DNA of 64,000 nucleotides. Source: DASYLJ01 sp964404165 (GTDB taxonomy: Bacteria; Desulfobacterota; Binatia; DP-6). Location of the stretch: assembly GCA_964404165.1 (NCBI GenBank), contig CAYOIZ010000025.1:22136-86135 (forward strand). Reading direction: 5' to 3'. Below the pieces are notes generated by a model. It saw only the letters and a program-made list of their open reading frames with translations, searched no databases and was not told the DNA's origin. The first letter of the stretch is position 1; each line of letters opens with the position of its first letter. This document shows positions 38,877-46,893 of the stretch, piece by piece. Made by a program: the position numbers and the translations under genes.

Positions 38877-39521
38877 ATGCGCACGATCGTCGGTTTCGTC
38901 CTGTTGCTCGCGGGCTTCCCCACCACCGCCCTCGCCAAGCCCCCCGTCGACTGCGTTCCGCTCGCCTCCGTCCCCTCCGCCCCCACGGCACTCATCCCCG
39001 AAGCCGCCTGCACCGTCGCGACGCATCCCCTCACCGCGGCGCTCCTCCCGGACCTGAGCTTCGCGCCGCCGCTCTGCTACGTCACCACCTTCACCGGCAA
39101 GCTCACGATCGACGGCCGCAGCACCGCGGGCTACACGATCGTCGCCTACTCGGGCGTCTCGACCAACACGACCGGCGCGGCGCTGGCGGCGATCCCGCCG
39201 CTGATGGACGGGACGGGCGCGCCGCGTCCGCTGATCGCGTTCGCCGCCGCGACCATAATCGAGATACGGAGCGAAAGCAGGGGCACCCTCGTGGGCCAGC
39301 TCGTCAGTCGCGACACCGGCTGGGGCGAGCTCGATCTGACGACCGCGCTGCCGAAGTTCGCCACCGAGCGGCTCGTGGTGACGCATGCCACCGGTCGGCT
39401 CTTCGACGGGGCCCGCGGCGAGATCTTCTTCAGCGGCGATCAGTTCGGTGGTGGCGGCTTCGCGAGCGGCACCCTGTGCGGTCCCCGGCTGAAGCGACGG
39501 GTCGAGAAGACCTTCCCCTGA
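38877..39521 (+). CDS. Secreted protein of unknown function
   Basis: 214 aa from ATG 38877. A signal peptide (MRTIVGFVLLLAGFPTTALA) precedes a mature part of beta-rich character: CYVTTFTGKLTIDGRSTAGYTIVAYSG and FATERLVVTHATGRLFDGARGEIFFSGDQFGGGGFASGTLCG. Four Cys (CVPL, ACTV, LCYV, LCGP) may form two disulfides. No domain recognised. Ends 8 bp before the SagB-like gene, so the two may be co-expressed. Confidence 0.7.
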   Translation: MRTIVGFVLLLAGFPTTALAKPPVDCVPLASVPSAPTALIPEAACTVATHPLTAALLPDLSFAPPLCYVTTFTGKLTIDGRSTAGYTIVAYSGVSTNTTGAALAAIPPLMDGTGAPRPLIAFAAATIIEIRSESRGTLVGQLVSRDTGWGELDLTTALPKFATERLVVTHATGRLFDGARGEIFFSGDQFGGGGFASGTLCGPRLKRRVEKTFP

Positions 39522-39529
39522 CGCCGCCC

Positions 39530-41038
39530 ATGACCAACCGCGACACCACCGCGCTGCGCGCCTACCACGGGCAGACGAAGCATTCGGTGGCGAGCGTGAC
39601 GCAGAGCCGCCACGGCCTCGACTGGGACACCATGCCGCGGCCGTTCAAGATATACCCCGAGCTCGACGGCATCCCGCTGCCGCGCGACTTCGAGACGTCG
39701 ACGCGACCGGCGCTCGCGGCGCTCGGCGATCCCGGGACGATCGACGGGCCCGGACCAGTGCTCGATCGCCGCGCGCTGGCCCGGCTGCTGTTCTTCACCG
39801 CCGGCATCGTCCGCACGAAGACCTATCCCGCCGGGGAGATGCACTTCCGCGCCGCGGCGTGCACCGGCGCGCTCTATCACCTCGACGTCTATGTCGTGTG
39901 CGGTGCGCTCGCCGATCTGCCGGCGGGCGTCTACCATTTCGGCCCGCACGACTTCGCGTTGCGCCGCCTGCGCGACGGCGACCATCGCGGCGCACTCGTC
40001 GCCGCCAGCGGCGGGAATGCGGCGATCGCGGACGCGCCCGTGACGCTCGTGCTGACGAGCACGTTCTGGCGCAACAGCTGGAAGTATCGCTCGCGTGCGT
40101 ACCGCCACGCCTTCTGGGACGGCGGAACGCTGCTCGCGAACCTGCTCGCGGTCGCCGCTGCGAGTCGGCAGCCGGCGGCGGTCGTGCTGGGGTGGGTCGA
40201 TGCCGACGTCGATGCGCTGATCGGTGTCGACGGCCGTCGCGAGGCGTCGATCGCTGTCGTGCCGCTCGGGCGCGGCATGCCCGCGGGAGTGGCGTCACCG
40301 GTCGTGACGCCGATCGCGCCCGAGACGCTTCCGTACTCGAGCGAGCAGATCGACTATCCCACCATCGAGGCCGCACACGTGGCGAGTGCGCTGGGATCCT
40401 CGCAGGAGGCGGCGGCGTGGCGCAGCGGACGCATTCCCGCGGCGACACCACCGGCGCCTGCCGCGCCGCTGCCGTCCGACGCGGTCCGCGAGCCGATCGA
40501 GACGGTGATCCTGCGACGGGGCTCGGCGCGACGCTTCCCGCGTGACCCGATCGCCGGCGAGCAGCTGGCGATGATCCTCGCCTGTGCGGTGGTGCCGATC
40601 CCGTCCGACTTCGACGAGGGCACGCCGCGGCTGGCCGACCTGTACGTCATCGTCAACGCCGTCGAGGGGATCGAGTCCGGCGCGTACGTCTACGACCCAG
40701 CGACGGGGCTCGCTCTTCTGCAGGCCGGCGACTTCCGGGGCACCGCCGGACACCTCGACCTGGGCCAGCCCCTCGCCGCCGACGCCGCGGTGAACTGCTA
40801 CTGGCTCACCGATCTCGAGCCGGTCCTGGCTCGGTTCGGCAATCGCGGCTACCGCGCCGCGCAGCTCGAGGGCGCGATCGCAGGCGGCCGCACCTACCTC
40901 GCGGCCTACGCGCTGGGGCTCGCCGCCACCGGGCTCACGTTCTTCGACGACGACGTGACGGCGTTCTTCTCGCCGCACGCGACGGGGAAGAGCGTGATGT
41001 TCCTCACCGCCATCGGCCGGCGCGCGCGGCGTTCCTGA
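39530..41038 (+). CDS. SagB/ThcOx-type nitroreductase with two domains
   Basis: 502 aa. The start YHGQTKHSVASVTQSRHGLDW and PFKIYPELDGIPLPRD is the SagB-type dehydrogenase entry. Two nitroreductase folds follow, about residues 80-255 (LLFFTAGIVRTKTYPAGEMHFRAAACTGALYHLDVYVV) and 320-500 (RRGSARRFPRDPIAGEQLAMIL ... AQLEGAIAGGRTYLAAYALGLAATGLTFFDDDVTAFF). FMN enzymes of this type oxidise azolines in peptide natural products, but stand-alone double-domain versions have no proven substrate. No precursor peptide, YcaO or leader-peptidase gene is adjacent. Confidence 0.88.
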   Translation: MTNRDTTALRAYHGQTKHSVASVTQSRHGLDWDTMPRPFKIYPELDGIPLPRDFETSTRPALAALGDPGTIDGPGPVLDRRALARLLFFTAGIVRTKTYPAGEMHFRAAACTGALYHLDVYVVCGALADLPAGVYHFGPHDFALRRLRDGDHRGALVAASGGNAAIADAPVTLVLTSTFWRNSWKYRSRAYRHAFWDGGTLLANLLAVAAASRQPAAVVLGWVDADVDALIGVDGRREASIAVVPLGRGMPAGVASPVVTPIAPETLPYSSEQIDYPTIEAAHVASALGSSQEAAAWRSGRIPAATPPAPAAPLPSDAVREPIETVILRRGSARRFPRDPIAGEQLAMILACAVVPIPSDFDEGTPRLADLYVIVNAVEGIESGAYVYDPATGLALLQAGDFRGTAGHLDLGQPLAADAAVNCYWLTDLEPVLARFGNRGYRAAQLEGAIAGGRTYLAAYALGLAATGLTFFDDDVTAFFSPHATGKSVMFLTAIGRRARRS

Positions 41039-41212
41039 TCTCAGCCCGGCTCGCAGGCGCGGCCATAGCGCCCGGCGCAGACGGACTGCAGGACAAGAAT
41101 CGGATGCGGGGCATGCCAGGAAACTGACCCGCGGCGTCGCGACGGCGCGCAATTGCTGGGGCCCCGACTGGCACGGAACCTGCGAACCGCGGACGCCCTG
41201 AGGGAGCAGGGG

Positions 41213-42778
41213 ATGGGCTGGGGTCGGATCGCGCGCCGCGCGAGCGTGGCGGGGCTGCTGGCGGCGTGCATCGCCGCATGCGGGACCTCGCCCGGATTCA
41301 CCCGTCTGCAGCAGGCCAAGCCCAGGCCGGCCGGGAAGCCGACGATCTTCCTGCCGTCGAGCGTCTGCCAGACGTGCCATCCGAAGCACTTCGCCGAGTG
41401 GCGCACGTCGATGCACGCCTACGCGCAGCACAGCCCCGTCTTCATCGCGTTCAACGCCTACGTGCTCCAGGGCACGGGGGGCACGATCGGGACCTTCTGC
41501 GATCGCTGCCACTCGCCGATCGGCATCTCGTCGGGCGAGAGCCCGATCATGCCGAACACGGAGCGTCCGGCGGTGGCGATGGACAGCGTCAGCTGCATGG
41601 TCTGCCACTCGCAGCATGCGAACAACGCCGAGGCGTCGGGTCTGATCCCGGTGCCCGTGCCCGGCGACCCCGAGCCCGTCGTCTACGGTCCCTACTACGG
41701 CTCCGACGAGACGGGTGCGCCCGACGATCCCACGCAGCGCCTCATCAAGACGCCGCACGTGTCGCGGCATTCGCCGATGTTCACGTCGGCCCGGCTCTGC
41801 GGGTCGTGCCACGACGTCTTCACCCCCGACGGCTTCCGTATCGAGGAGGCGTTCAGCGAGTGGCGTAACGGCCCCTACGCGCGCCAGGGGCTCGTCTGCC
41901 AGAACTGCCACATGGGCCCCGAGCCCGGGAAGCCGTTCCTGCGCACGCAGTACGAGTGGGACTACATCGTCGACCCGTCGATCTTCCCGCAGGCGCCAAA
42001 GCGTCATCGCAGCAATCACAGCTTCACGGGTCCCGACTACTCGATGCTGAAGGGCTTCGGGCAGCAGGACCTCGCCCTCACCGACGCCGCGTTCGCGACC
42101 CACGAGCAGCAGCTCGAGGCGAACCGCGCCACGCTGCTGCGCAACGCCGCGACGATGGACGTCGAGCACGCGGCCAGCGTCGAGCCTGGTGGGTCGATCA
42201 CGGTCCGCGTCGCCGTCACCAACTCGGGCGCCGGCCACAACCTGCCCACGGGATTCGCGTCCGAGCGCCAGCTCTGGCTCGAGGTGACGGCCACCGACGC
42301 CACCGGCAGGCGCATCTTCGTCTCGGGCGACGTCGACCAGTACGGCGACCTGCGCGACTTGGAGAGCATGGCGGTCCAGCAGGGGGCGGTTCCGCGCGAC
42401 GCCGATCTGTTCAACCTGCAGGCCAATTTCGTCCTGACCAACTTCGCGGGTACGCAGTCGAACGGGATCAGCACGACGAACCGTCTGCTGGGCCCCGTGC
42501 CGTTCCTGGCGCCGGCCGCGGCGGCGACCTACCTGAAGGGCCTTCCGTTCGCCGGACGCATCTTCAAGCGCGGCATCCCACCGCTGGCGACGAAGCACGC
42601 GCGCTATCGCATGCGCGTGCCCGCCGACGTCGCCGGGCCGATCGCGCTCTCGGTGCGGCTCCGCTACCGCAATTTCCCCGCGCATCTGCTGCGCGACCTC
42701 GGCGTGCCGGAGCTGGTGGAGAAGCTTCGCATCATCGACGTGAAGACCTACGAGGCCACCGTTGCGCTGGCCCGTTAG
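41213..42778 (+). CDS. Five-haem c-type cytochrome lipoprotein
   Basis: 521 aa from ATG 41213. The signal ends in a lipobox around Cys19 or Cys23 (LLAACIAACG), so the protein is probably lipid-anchored. Five CxxCH sites are visible: CQTCH (C52), CDRCH (C96), CMVCH (C128), CGSCH (C196) and CQNCH (C229), matching the cytochrome c554-like multihaem fold. The C-terminal half has an NSGAGHNLPTGFASERQLWLEV strand typical of Ig-like domains in electron-transfer cytochromes. Its 3' end overlaps the beta-barrel gene by 17 bp. Likely on the periplasmic or outer face, passing electrons to or from the barrel. Confidence 0.9.
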   Translation: MGWGRIARRASVAGLLAACIAACGTSPGFTRLQQAKPRPAGKPTIFLPSSVCQTCHPKHFAEWRTSMHAYAQHSPVFIAFNAYVLQGTGGTIGTFCDRCHSPIGISSGESPIMPNTERPAVAMDSVSCMVCHSQHANNAEASGLIPVPVPGDPEPVVYGPYYGSDETGAPDDPTQRLIKTPHVSRHSPMFTSARLCGSCHDVFTPDGFRIEEAFSEWRNGPYARQGLVCQNCHMGPEPGKPFLRTQYEWDYIVDPSIFPQAPKRHRSNHSFTGPDYSMLKGFGQQDLALTDAAFATHEQQLEANRATLLRNAATMDVEHAASVEPGGSITVRVAVTNSGAGHNLPTGFASERQLWLEVTATDATGRRIFVSGDVDQYGDLRDLESMAVQQGAVPRDADLFNLQANFVLTNFAGTQSNGISTTNRLLGPVPFLAPAAAATYLKGLPFAGRIFKRGIPPLATKHARYRMRVPADVAGPIALSVRLRYRNFPAHLLRDLGVPELVEKLRIIDVKTYEATVALAR

Positions 42779-44102
42779 CCTCGTCGTCGGCGTGCTGCTG
42801 GCGGCGGCACCGGCGCATGCGGTCACGTTGATCGGCTCGGACTTCCTGTCGCCGGTGCAGGTGTGGGACCCGAAGATCACGTTCCTCGGCGAGGCGCTGA
42901 ACCCGCGACTCGACCTGGACGGTCGGCTCGAGCTGCAGTTCCTCAACGCGCGACAGAACGGCACGTTCGACACGCTCCTCATTCCGCAGGTCGATCTGCA
43001 GCTGAATCTGCAGCTGACGGCGACGCAGCGCGTGTGGAGCCTCTTCCGTCCGCTCGAGCACGGCGACCGCCGGCCCACGGTGTACCGCTTCGGCGATCAC
43101 GACGGCTGGACGGGACGTTTCCAGGGCGAGCCCGAGGCGCTCTTCTACGAGGGCCAGCCGTTCAACTGGATCTCGCCCGACGATCGCTGGCCGCTCGACG
43201 TCACCGTCGCCGGCGGGCGCATCCCGTTCACGCTCCACAACGGGCTCTGGTTCGACAACTTCTTCGATGGCGTCTCGATCGCGAAGAACAACATCCAGCT
43301 CGGGTCGTTCTCCAATCTGAACGCCCTCTACTTCCTCACCCGCGGGCAGACCCAGCCGGGGGTGACGCTCGATGCGCGCGATCGGCTCGAGCAGGAGAAG
43401 AACCTGACCGGCGTCGACGTCAACGCCGACTGGGGCGAATACTTCGTCGAGGCGAGCTGGGCCATGAGCTACGACAACGGGACGGTGCGTGACGGTCGTC
43501 AGAACCTCGATCGCCAGTTCTGGGCGTTGTCGGTGACGCGAACGTTCAGCTCCGACGCCGGTGCCGCGCTGCGCGCCATGGGCAGCACCCCGAACGCCAC
43601 CGCCGGGGCCGGCGAGCTGTTCGCGTTCGAATCGCAGATGGGCCTCTGGGGGACGCTGCTCTACGCCAACGTCTTCGGGGCGACGACCGACTGGATTCCA
43701 CCGACGGTGCAGGGCTCGCCGCTCGACCGTGAGGGCATCCTGTTCACGTTCGATCGCCTGGCCGCGACGCCGCAGCTCGATCCGCGCGGGGCGGGGACCG
43801 TCGGCGGCACCGTCGGCGACGTGTTGAACCCGCGCGGCTGGTTCACCGTCACGCCCGAGTTCGGCTGGCTCGTCGACCACGACGACACCGGCAACGACCA
43901 GGTCGGAGCAGCGGTGCAGGTGCAGGTCGATCTGGCCAGTCTCCTCATTCCCGGCACCGGCCTCGCGCCCATGGTGCGTCGAGGACTCCTCTATGGCGCG
44001 CTGGCACGGGTGACGGGCATCGGTATCCGCAACGACGACCCGATCCGCGCCCGGGATCAGTACGAGTACGGGATCAACGTCGAGCTGATTTATGAGTTCT
44101 GA
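42762..44102 (+). CDS. Outer-membrane beta-barrel, probable porin of cytochrome conduit
   Basis: 446 aa from TTG 42762 (17-bp overlap with the cytochrome gene; GTG 42792 would lose part of the signal). Signal LRWPVSLVVGVLLAAAPAHA. The mature chain shows alternating strand/turn pattern with aromatic-rich strands (LELQFLNARQ, VDLQLNLQLTATQRVWSLF, GALARVTGIGIRNDDP), and the C-terminus INVELIYEF ends with an aromatic Phe like outer-membrane proteins. No named family recognised. Its place between a multihaem lipoprotein and further cytochromes suggests the sheath of a porin-cytochrome conduit. Confidence 0.75.
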   Translation: MRWPVSLVVGVLLAAAPAHAVTLIGSDFLSPVQVWDPKITFLGEALNPRLDLDGRLELQFLNARQNGTFDTLLIPQVDLQLNLQLTATQRVWSLFRPLEHGDRRPTVYRFGDHDGWTGRFQGEPEALFYEGQPFNWISPDDRWPLDVTVAGGRIPFTLHNGLWFDNFFDGVSIAKNNIQLGSFSNLNALYFLTRGQTQPGVTLDARDRLEQEKNLTGVDVNADWGEYFVEASWAMSYDNGTVRDGRQNLDRQFWALSVTRTFSSDAGAALRAMGSTPNATAGAGELFAFESQMGLWGTLLYANVFGATTDWIPPTVQGSPLDREGILFTFDRLAATPQLDPRGAGTVGGTVGDVLNPRGWFTVTPEFGWLVDHDDTGNDQVGAAVQVQVDLASLLIPGTGLAPMVRRGLLYGALARVTGIGIRNDDPIRARDQYEYGINVELIYEF

Positions 44103-44138
44103 GCGATCCGCCGATAGTGGGTGTGGAGGAGAACGCCC

Positions 44139-44483
44139 ATGCTGAGACTGCTGATCGTGCTTGGACTTCTGATTCCCGGCGCCGCCCTGGCGGCCGACGC
44201 CGGAGCCGGCGCCACCGTGGCTGCGGCCAAGTGCGCCGGGTGCCACGGCGCGGGCGGAGCAGGCGACGGCATCATGTTGCAGACGCTCAACGTCGCGACG
44301 CCGCCGGTGTCGTGGACCAGCAAGGCGCAGATGGCGCAGTTCACCGACGCCCAGCTCGCCAGCATGATCAAGGGTGGGGGCGCGTCGCAGGGCAAGGCGT
44401 CGCTCATGCCCGCGTTCGGCACCCAGCTCACCGACGACCAGGTCGCGAACGTCGTCGCGTACATCCGCTCGCTCGGCCAGTAG
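44139..44483 (+). CDS. Monohaem c-type cytochrome (class I)
   Basis: 114 aa from ATG 44139 after GGAGGAGAAC. Signal MLRLLIVLGLLIPGAALA. Haem site CAGCH (C32, C35, H36) and a candidate axial Met90 in LMPAFG fit a small class I cytochrome; the C-terminal LTDDQVANVVAYIRSLGQ is the standard last helix. Periplasmic electron shuttle. It sits between the barrel and the NapC-like gene, consistent with carrying electrons between inner-membrane quinol oxidation and the outer-membrane cytochrome. Confidence 0.92.
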   Translation: MLRLLIVLGLLIPGAALAADAGAGATVAAAKCAGCHGAGGAGDGIMLQTLNVATPPVSWTSKAQMAQFTDAQLASMIKGGGASQGKASLMPAFGTQLTDDQVANVVAYIRSLGQ

Positions 44484-44491
44484 ACGGCGCG

Positions 44492-45190
44492 ATGGGCGCG
44501 GTGGCGACGACGCTGGGCGAGCCCGGCGTCCTCCACTTCATCCAGGGCGGGCAGGCCCTCGGGGAAGGGTGGGGCAGCTGGGTCGATTGGGGCATCGTCC
44601 TCTCGCTCGGCCTGAGCGTCGCGATCGTGGCGCTGATCGCCGTCTTGCGGCTGCGGTATCCGTACCGCATGGCCGAGACTGGCGCCGTCGTGGTGTCGGT
44701 GCTGGCGCTCGGGGTCTTCCCCGTGATGCTGCTGCCGTTCGCGAACTTCACCGCCGTCGAGTACGCGAAGCAGGTCACGTTCTGCGAGTCGTGCCACGGC
44801 CCGATGGACCCGTACGTGGCCGACATGACGGCGCCGCAGGGAAAGTCGCTGTCGGCGGTCCACTATCAGGATCACTTCACGCCGACGCAGCCCGGCACGG
44901 AGTGCTACTCGTGTCACGCCAACTACGGCGTGCACGGGACGTTCCTGGCGAAGCTCCAGGGCCTCAGCGACGCGTACCACTTCGTCACGGGAACCTGGAA
45001 GGCGCCGATCGCGCTGCGCGAGCCGTTTCCGAACGAGCAGTGCCTCAAGTGCCACGCCATGTCGCGCGAGTTCCTCGCCCAGCCGCTGCACCTCGACGGC
45101 AAGACCGGCGGCCTGTCGCCGGCCATCACCGGCGGGCAGGTGTCGTGCGGCATGTGCCATGCGTCGGGCCACATCGTGGGTGCGAGCTGA
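44492..45190 (+). CDS. NapC/NirT-like tetrahaem quinol dehydrogenase
   Basis: 232 aa. Two N-terminal membrane helices (WGIVLSLGLSVAIVALIAVL and AVVVSVLALGVFPVMLLPF) precede four CxxCH sites: CESCH (C98), CYSCH (C138), CLKCH (C184) and CGMCH (C219). NapC-type proteins have one helix and four haems and take electrons from menaquinol; the extra helix here makes it a variant. First residues are from ATG 44492. It overlaps the next gene by 1 bp at TGATG. Likely the entry point for electrons into the conduit. Confidence 0.87.
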   Translation: MGAVATTLGEPGVLHFIQGGQALGEGWGSWVDWGIVLSLGLSVAIVALIAVLRLRYPYRMAETGAVVVSVLALGVFPVMLLPFANFTAVEYAKQVTFCESCHGPMDPYVADMTAPQGKSLSAVHYQDHFTPTQPGTECYSCHANYGVHGTFLAKLQGLSDAYHFVTGTWKAPIALREPFPNEQCLKCHAMSREFLAQPLHLDGKTGGLSPAITGGQVSCGMCHASGHIVGAS

Positions 45191-45780
45191 TGCGCGGCGA
45201 CTGGCCGCAGCGGCTCTTCACGACGGCGCAGGCTCTGGTCGGTGGGACGGCGCTGCTCGGCATCGCCGCCTGGACGACCCTGAACCCGACGCTCCTGCTG
45301 ACGTTCCTCTTCGTGCAACCGGCGCTGCTGGTCGGCGTCGTGCTGTTCGTGGTGGCGAGCCTGTTCGGTCGCAAGGCGATGCTCGCGGAACACTTCCGGC
45401 CGGGTGCCGTCGTGCATCACGCCGGCTCGGGGAGCCGGTTCGTATACGTCGTCCAGTCGGGGCGTCTCGAAGCCGTGCGCATCGGCGCCGACGGGACGGA
45501 GGCGATCGTGCGGACCTTCGAGCCCGGACAGGTGTTCGGCGGCGACGCCTCGACACCGGACGGGGAGCTCCCACCGACAGTGCGCGCGGTGACCCCGGTC
45601 GCGTTGCTCCGCGTGTCGGCGGACGATCTGGCGACGCTCGTCGCCAGCGTGCCCGACCTGCGTGCGGGCATGGAACGCGTGCTGCACGACCGGCTGCGGG
45701 GCGCCGCGGCGGAGCCGTCCGCCCCGGTGGCGCCGGAAGCGGATCGGCACGGCCACGTCGCCGCGCGTCGGCGGCACTGA
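45190..45780 (+). CDS. Membrane protein with cyclic nucleotide-binding domain
   Basis: 196 aa from ATG 45190, 1-bp overlap with the NapC-like stop. Two N-terminal membrane helices (about 15-33 and 36-58), then a cNMP-binding (cupin-like) domain: EHFRPGAVVHHAGSGSRFVYVVQSGRLEAVRIG and IVRTFEPGQVFGGD, residues 68-165. The phosphate-binding cassette is degenerate, so nucleotide binding is not certain. No DNA-binding helix. It is the last gene of the cytochrome operon and could sense or regulate it. Confidence 0.82.
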   Translation: MRGDWPQRLFTTAQALVGGTALLGIAAWTTLNPTLLLTFLFVQPALLVGVVLFVVASLFGRKAMLAEHFRPGAVVHHAGSGSRFVYVVQSGRLEAVRIGADGTEAIVRTFEPGQVFGGDASTPDGELPPTVRAVTPVALLRVSADDLATLVASVPDLRAGMERVLHDRLRGAAAEPSAPVAPEADRHGHVAARRRH

Positions 45781-45790
45781 CCCGGCGTGC

Positions 45791-46216
45791 TCAGGGAGCG
45801 GCGGCGGCGACCTCGTCCGCGCCCGACAGCATGAGGCCCTGGATGGCGCCGAAGGCGTCGGTCCAGGCCTGCTGGATGGCCGGCGTCCAGTGCGGGCCCG
45901 CGATCTCGGCGAGGGTGGCGATGAGGCTCTCGCCCACCCACGGATACATCTCCGCGGTGACGCCGTACTCGACGTGCTTGCGTCCCATCGCCCGCAGGGT
46001 CGACGCCAGCCACTCGGCGTCGTCGACGTGATCGACGACGGCGACGATGGCCTCCTGGAGCATCTGCTGCTGCGCTTCCGCCGTGTTGCGGCCGAACAGC
46101 GCGCGGGCCTGCGGATAGCGCTCGAACAGAATCTCGTAGAAGCGCGGGGTGATCTGCGGTTGACGCTCGACGACCAGCTCCAGGCTGGACCTCAACAGCT
46201 CGCCGTTCAGGGCCAT
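45791..46216 (-). CDS. Single-domain haemoglobin (flavohaemoglobin/VHb-like globin)
   Basis: 141 aa forming one globin fold: TPRFYEILFERYPQARALFG with B10 Tyr27, a distal Gln in QQQMLQE, and proximal H81 in MGRKHVEYGV. It lacks the FAD/NAD reductase of flavohaemoglobin. A GAGGAGG ribosome site precedes the ATG. It is divergent from an NsrR-like regulator with 117 bp between start codons, which strongly suggests NO-responsive control. Likely NO dioxygenase or NO/O2 binder in the cytoplasm. Confidence 0.93.
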   Translation of the reverse strand: MALNGELLRSSLELVVERQPQITPRFYEILFERYPQARALFGRNTAEAQQQMLQEAIVAVVDHVDDAEWLASTLRAMGRKHVEYGVTAEMYPWVGESLIATLAEIAGPHWTPAIQQAWTDAFGAIQGLMLSGADEVAAAAP

Positions 46217-46333
46217 GGATCCTCCTCTATTCGATATCGCCTAATGCGGTATGTGCGAGGCCAGTATTCGCAGACGATCCGCCGAATGACAAACACCGCG
46301 CCTGCCTTGTCGCCGACCGCCCCGGTCCCTACG
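46217..46333. promoter_or_regulatory. Divergent promoter region of globin and NsrR-like genes
   Basis: This AT-richer stretch has, on the minus strand, TTGTCA (46287-46292) and AATACT (46263-46268) separated by 18 bp, a fair sigma-70 promoter toward the globin. Downstream of it lies CGATATCG (46232-46239) inside an imperfect palindrome 46229-46245, a candidate operator. The globin RBS follows. The site does not match the published NsrR consensus closely; assignment is by position and symmetry. Confidence 0.35.
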
Positions 46334-46840
46334 ATGGCCGGCGTGCAGCTGACGATCTATTCGGACTATGCCCTGCGCGCGTTGATGTACCTGGGCGCGC
46401 ACGGCGGACGACCCGTGTCCGTCCCCGAGATCGCGTCGGCGTACCGGATCTCACCGCACCACGTCGCCAAGGTGGCGAAGGCGCTCGTGCGGGGCGGGTT
46501 CGCGCGCGCGCACCGGGGCCGCAACGGCGGCCTCGAGCTGGTGAAGGCGCCGCAGGAGCTCCGCATCGGGGCGATCGTGCGCTACACCGAGCCGACGTTC
46601 GACCTGCTTGAGTGCTTCGACCGGCCCACCAGCACGTGCCCGCTCACGGGAGCCTGTCGTCTCGAGCGGACGCTGCACGAGGCGCGCGCGGCGTTCTTCG
46701 AGGTGCTCGACGCCACGACGCTGGCCGATCTGCTGACCGGCACGCCCGGCTTGATGAGCCGGATCGGCGTTCGCACCGCGCGGCCTCGCGGCGCTTCCGC
46801 GACGCGTACGGCGCCGACGCGGAAGCGGTCGTCGTCGTAG
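46334..46840 (+). CDS. nsrR: Rrf2-family transcriptional regulator, NsrR-like
   Basis: 168 aa from ATG 46334. The winged helix (QLTIYSDYALRALMYLGAHGGRPVSVPEI and SPHHVAKVAKALVRGGFARAHRGRNGGLEL) is typical of Rrf2. Three Cys (C94, C102, C108, spacing CX7CX5C) in ECFDRPTSTCPLTGACRL match the cluster ligands of NsrR, which carries [2Fe-2S] or [4Fe-4S] and is released from DNA by NO. It is divergent from the globin. IscR would have a tighter CX5CX5C; the globin neighbour favours NsrR. A basic tail (ARPRGASATRTAPTRKRSSS) is extra. Confidence 0.85.
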   Translation: MAGVQLTIYSDYALRALMYLGAHGGRPVSVPEIASAYRISPHHVAKVAKALVRGGFARAHRGRNGGLELVKAPQELRIGAIVRYTEPTFDLLECFDRPTSTCPLTGACRLERTLHEARAAFFEVLDATTLADLLTGTPGLMSRIGVRTARPRGASATRTAPTRKRSSS

Positions 46841-46893
46841 CGCCGCGACGAAATCATCGTGGACGTGCCCGTCGGGCGTGGTACGTCGACGGC

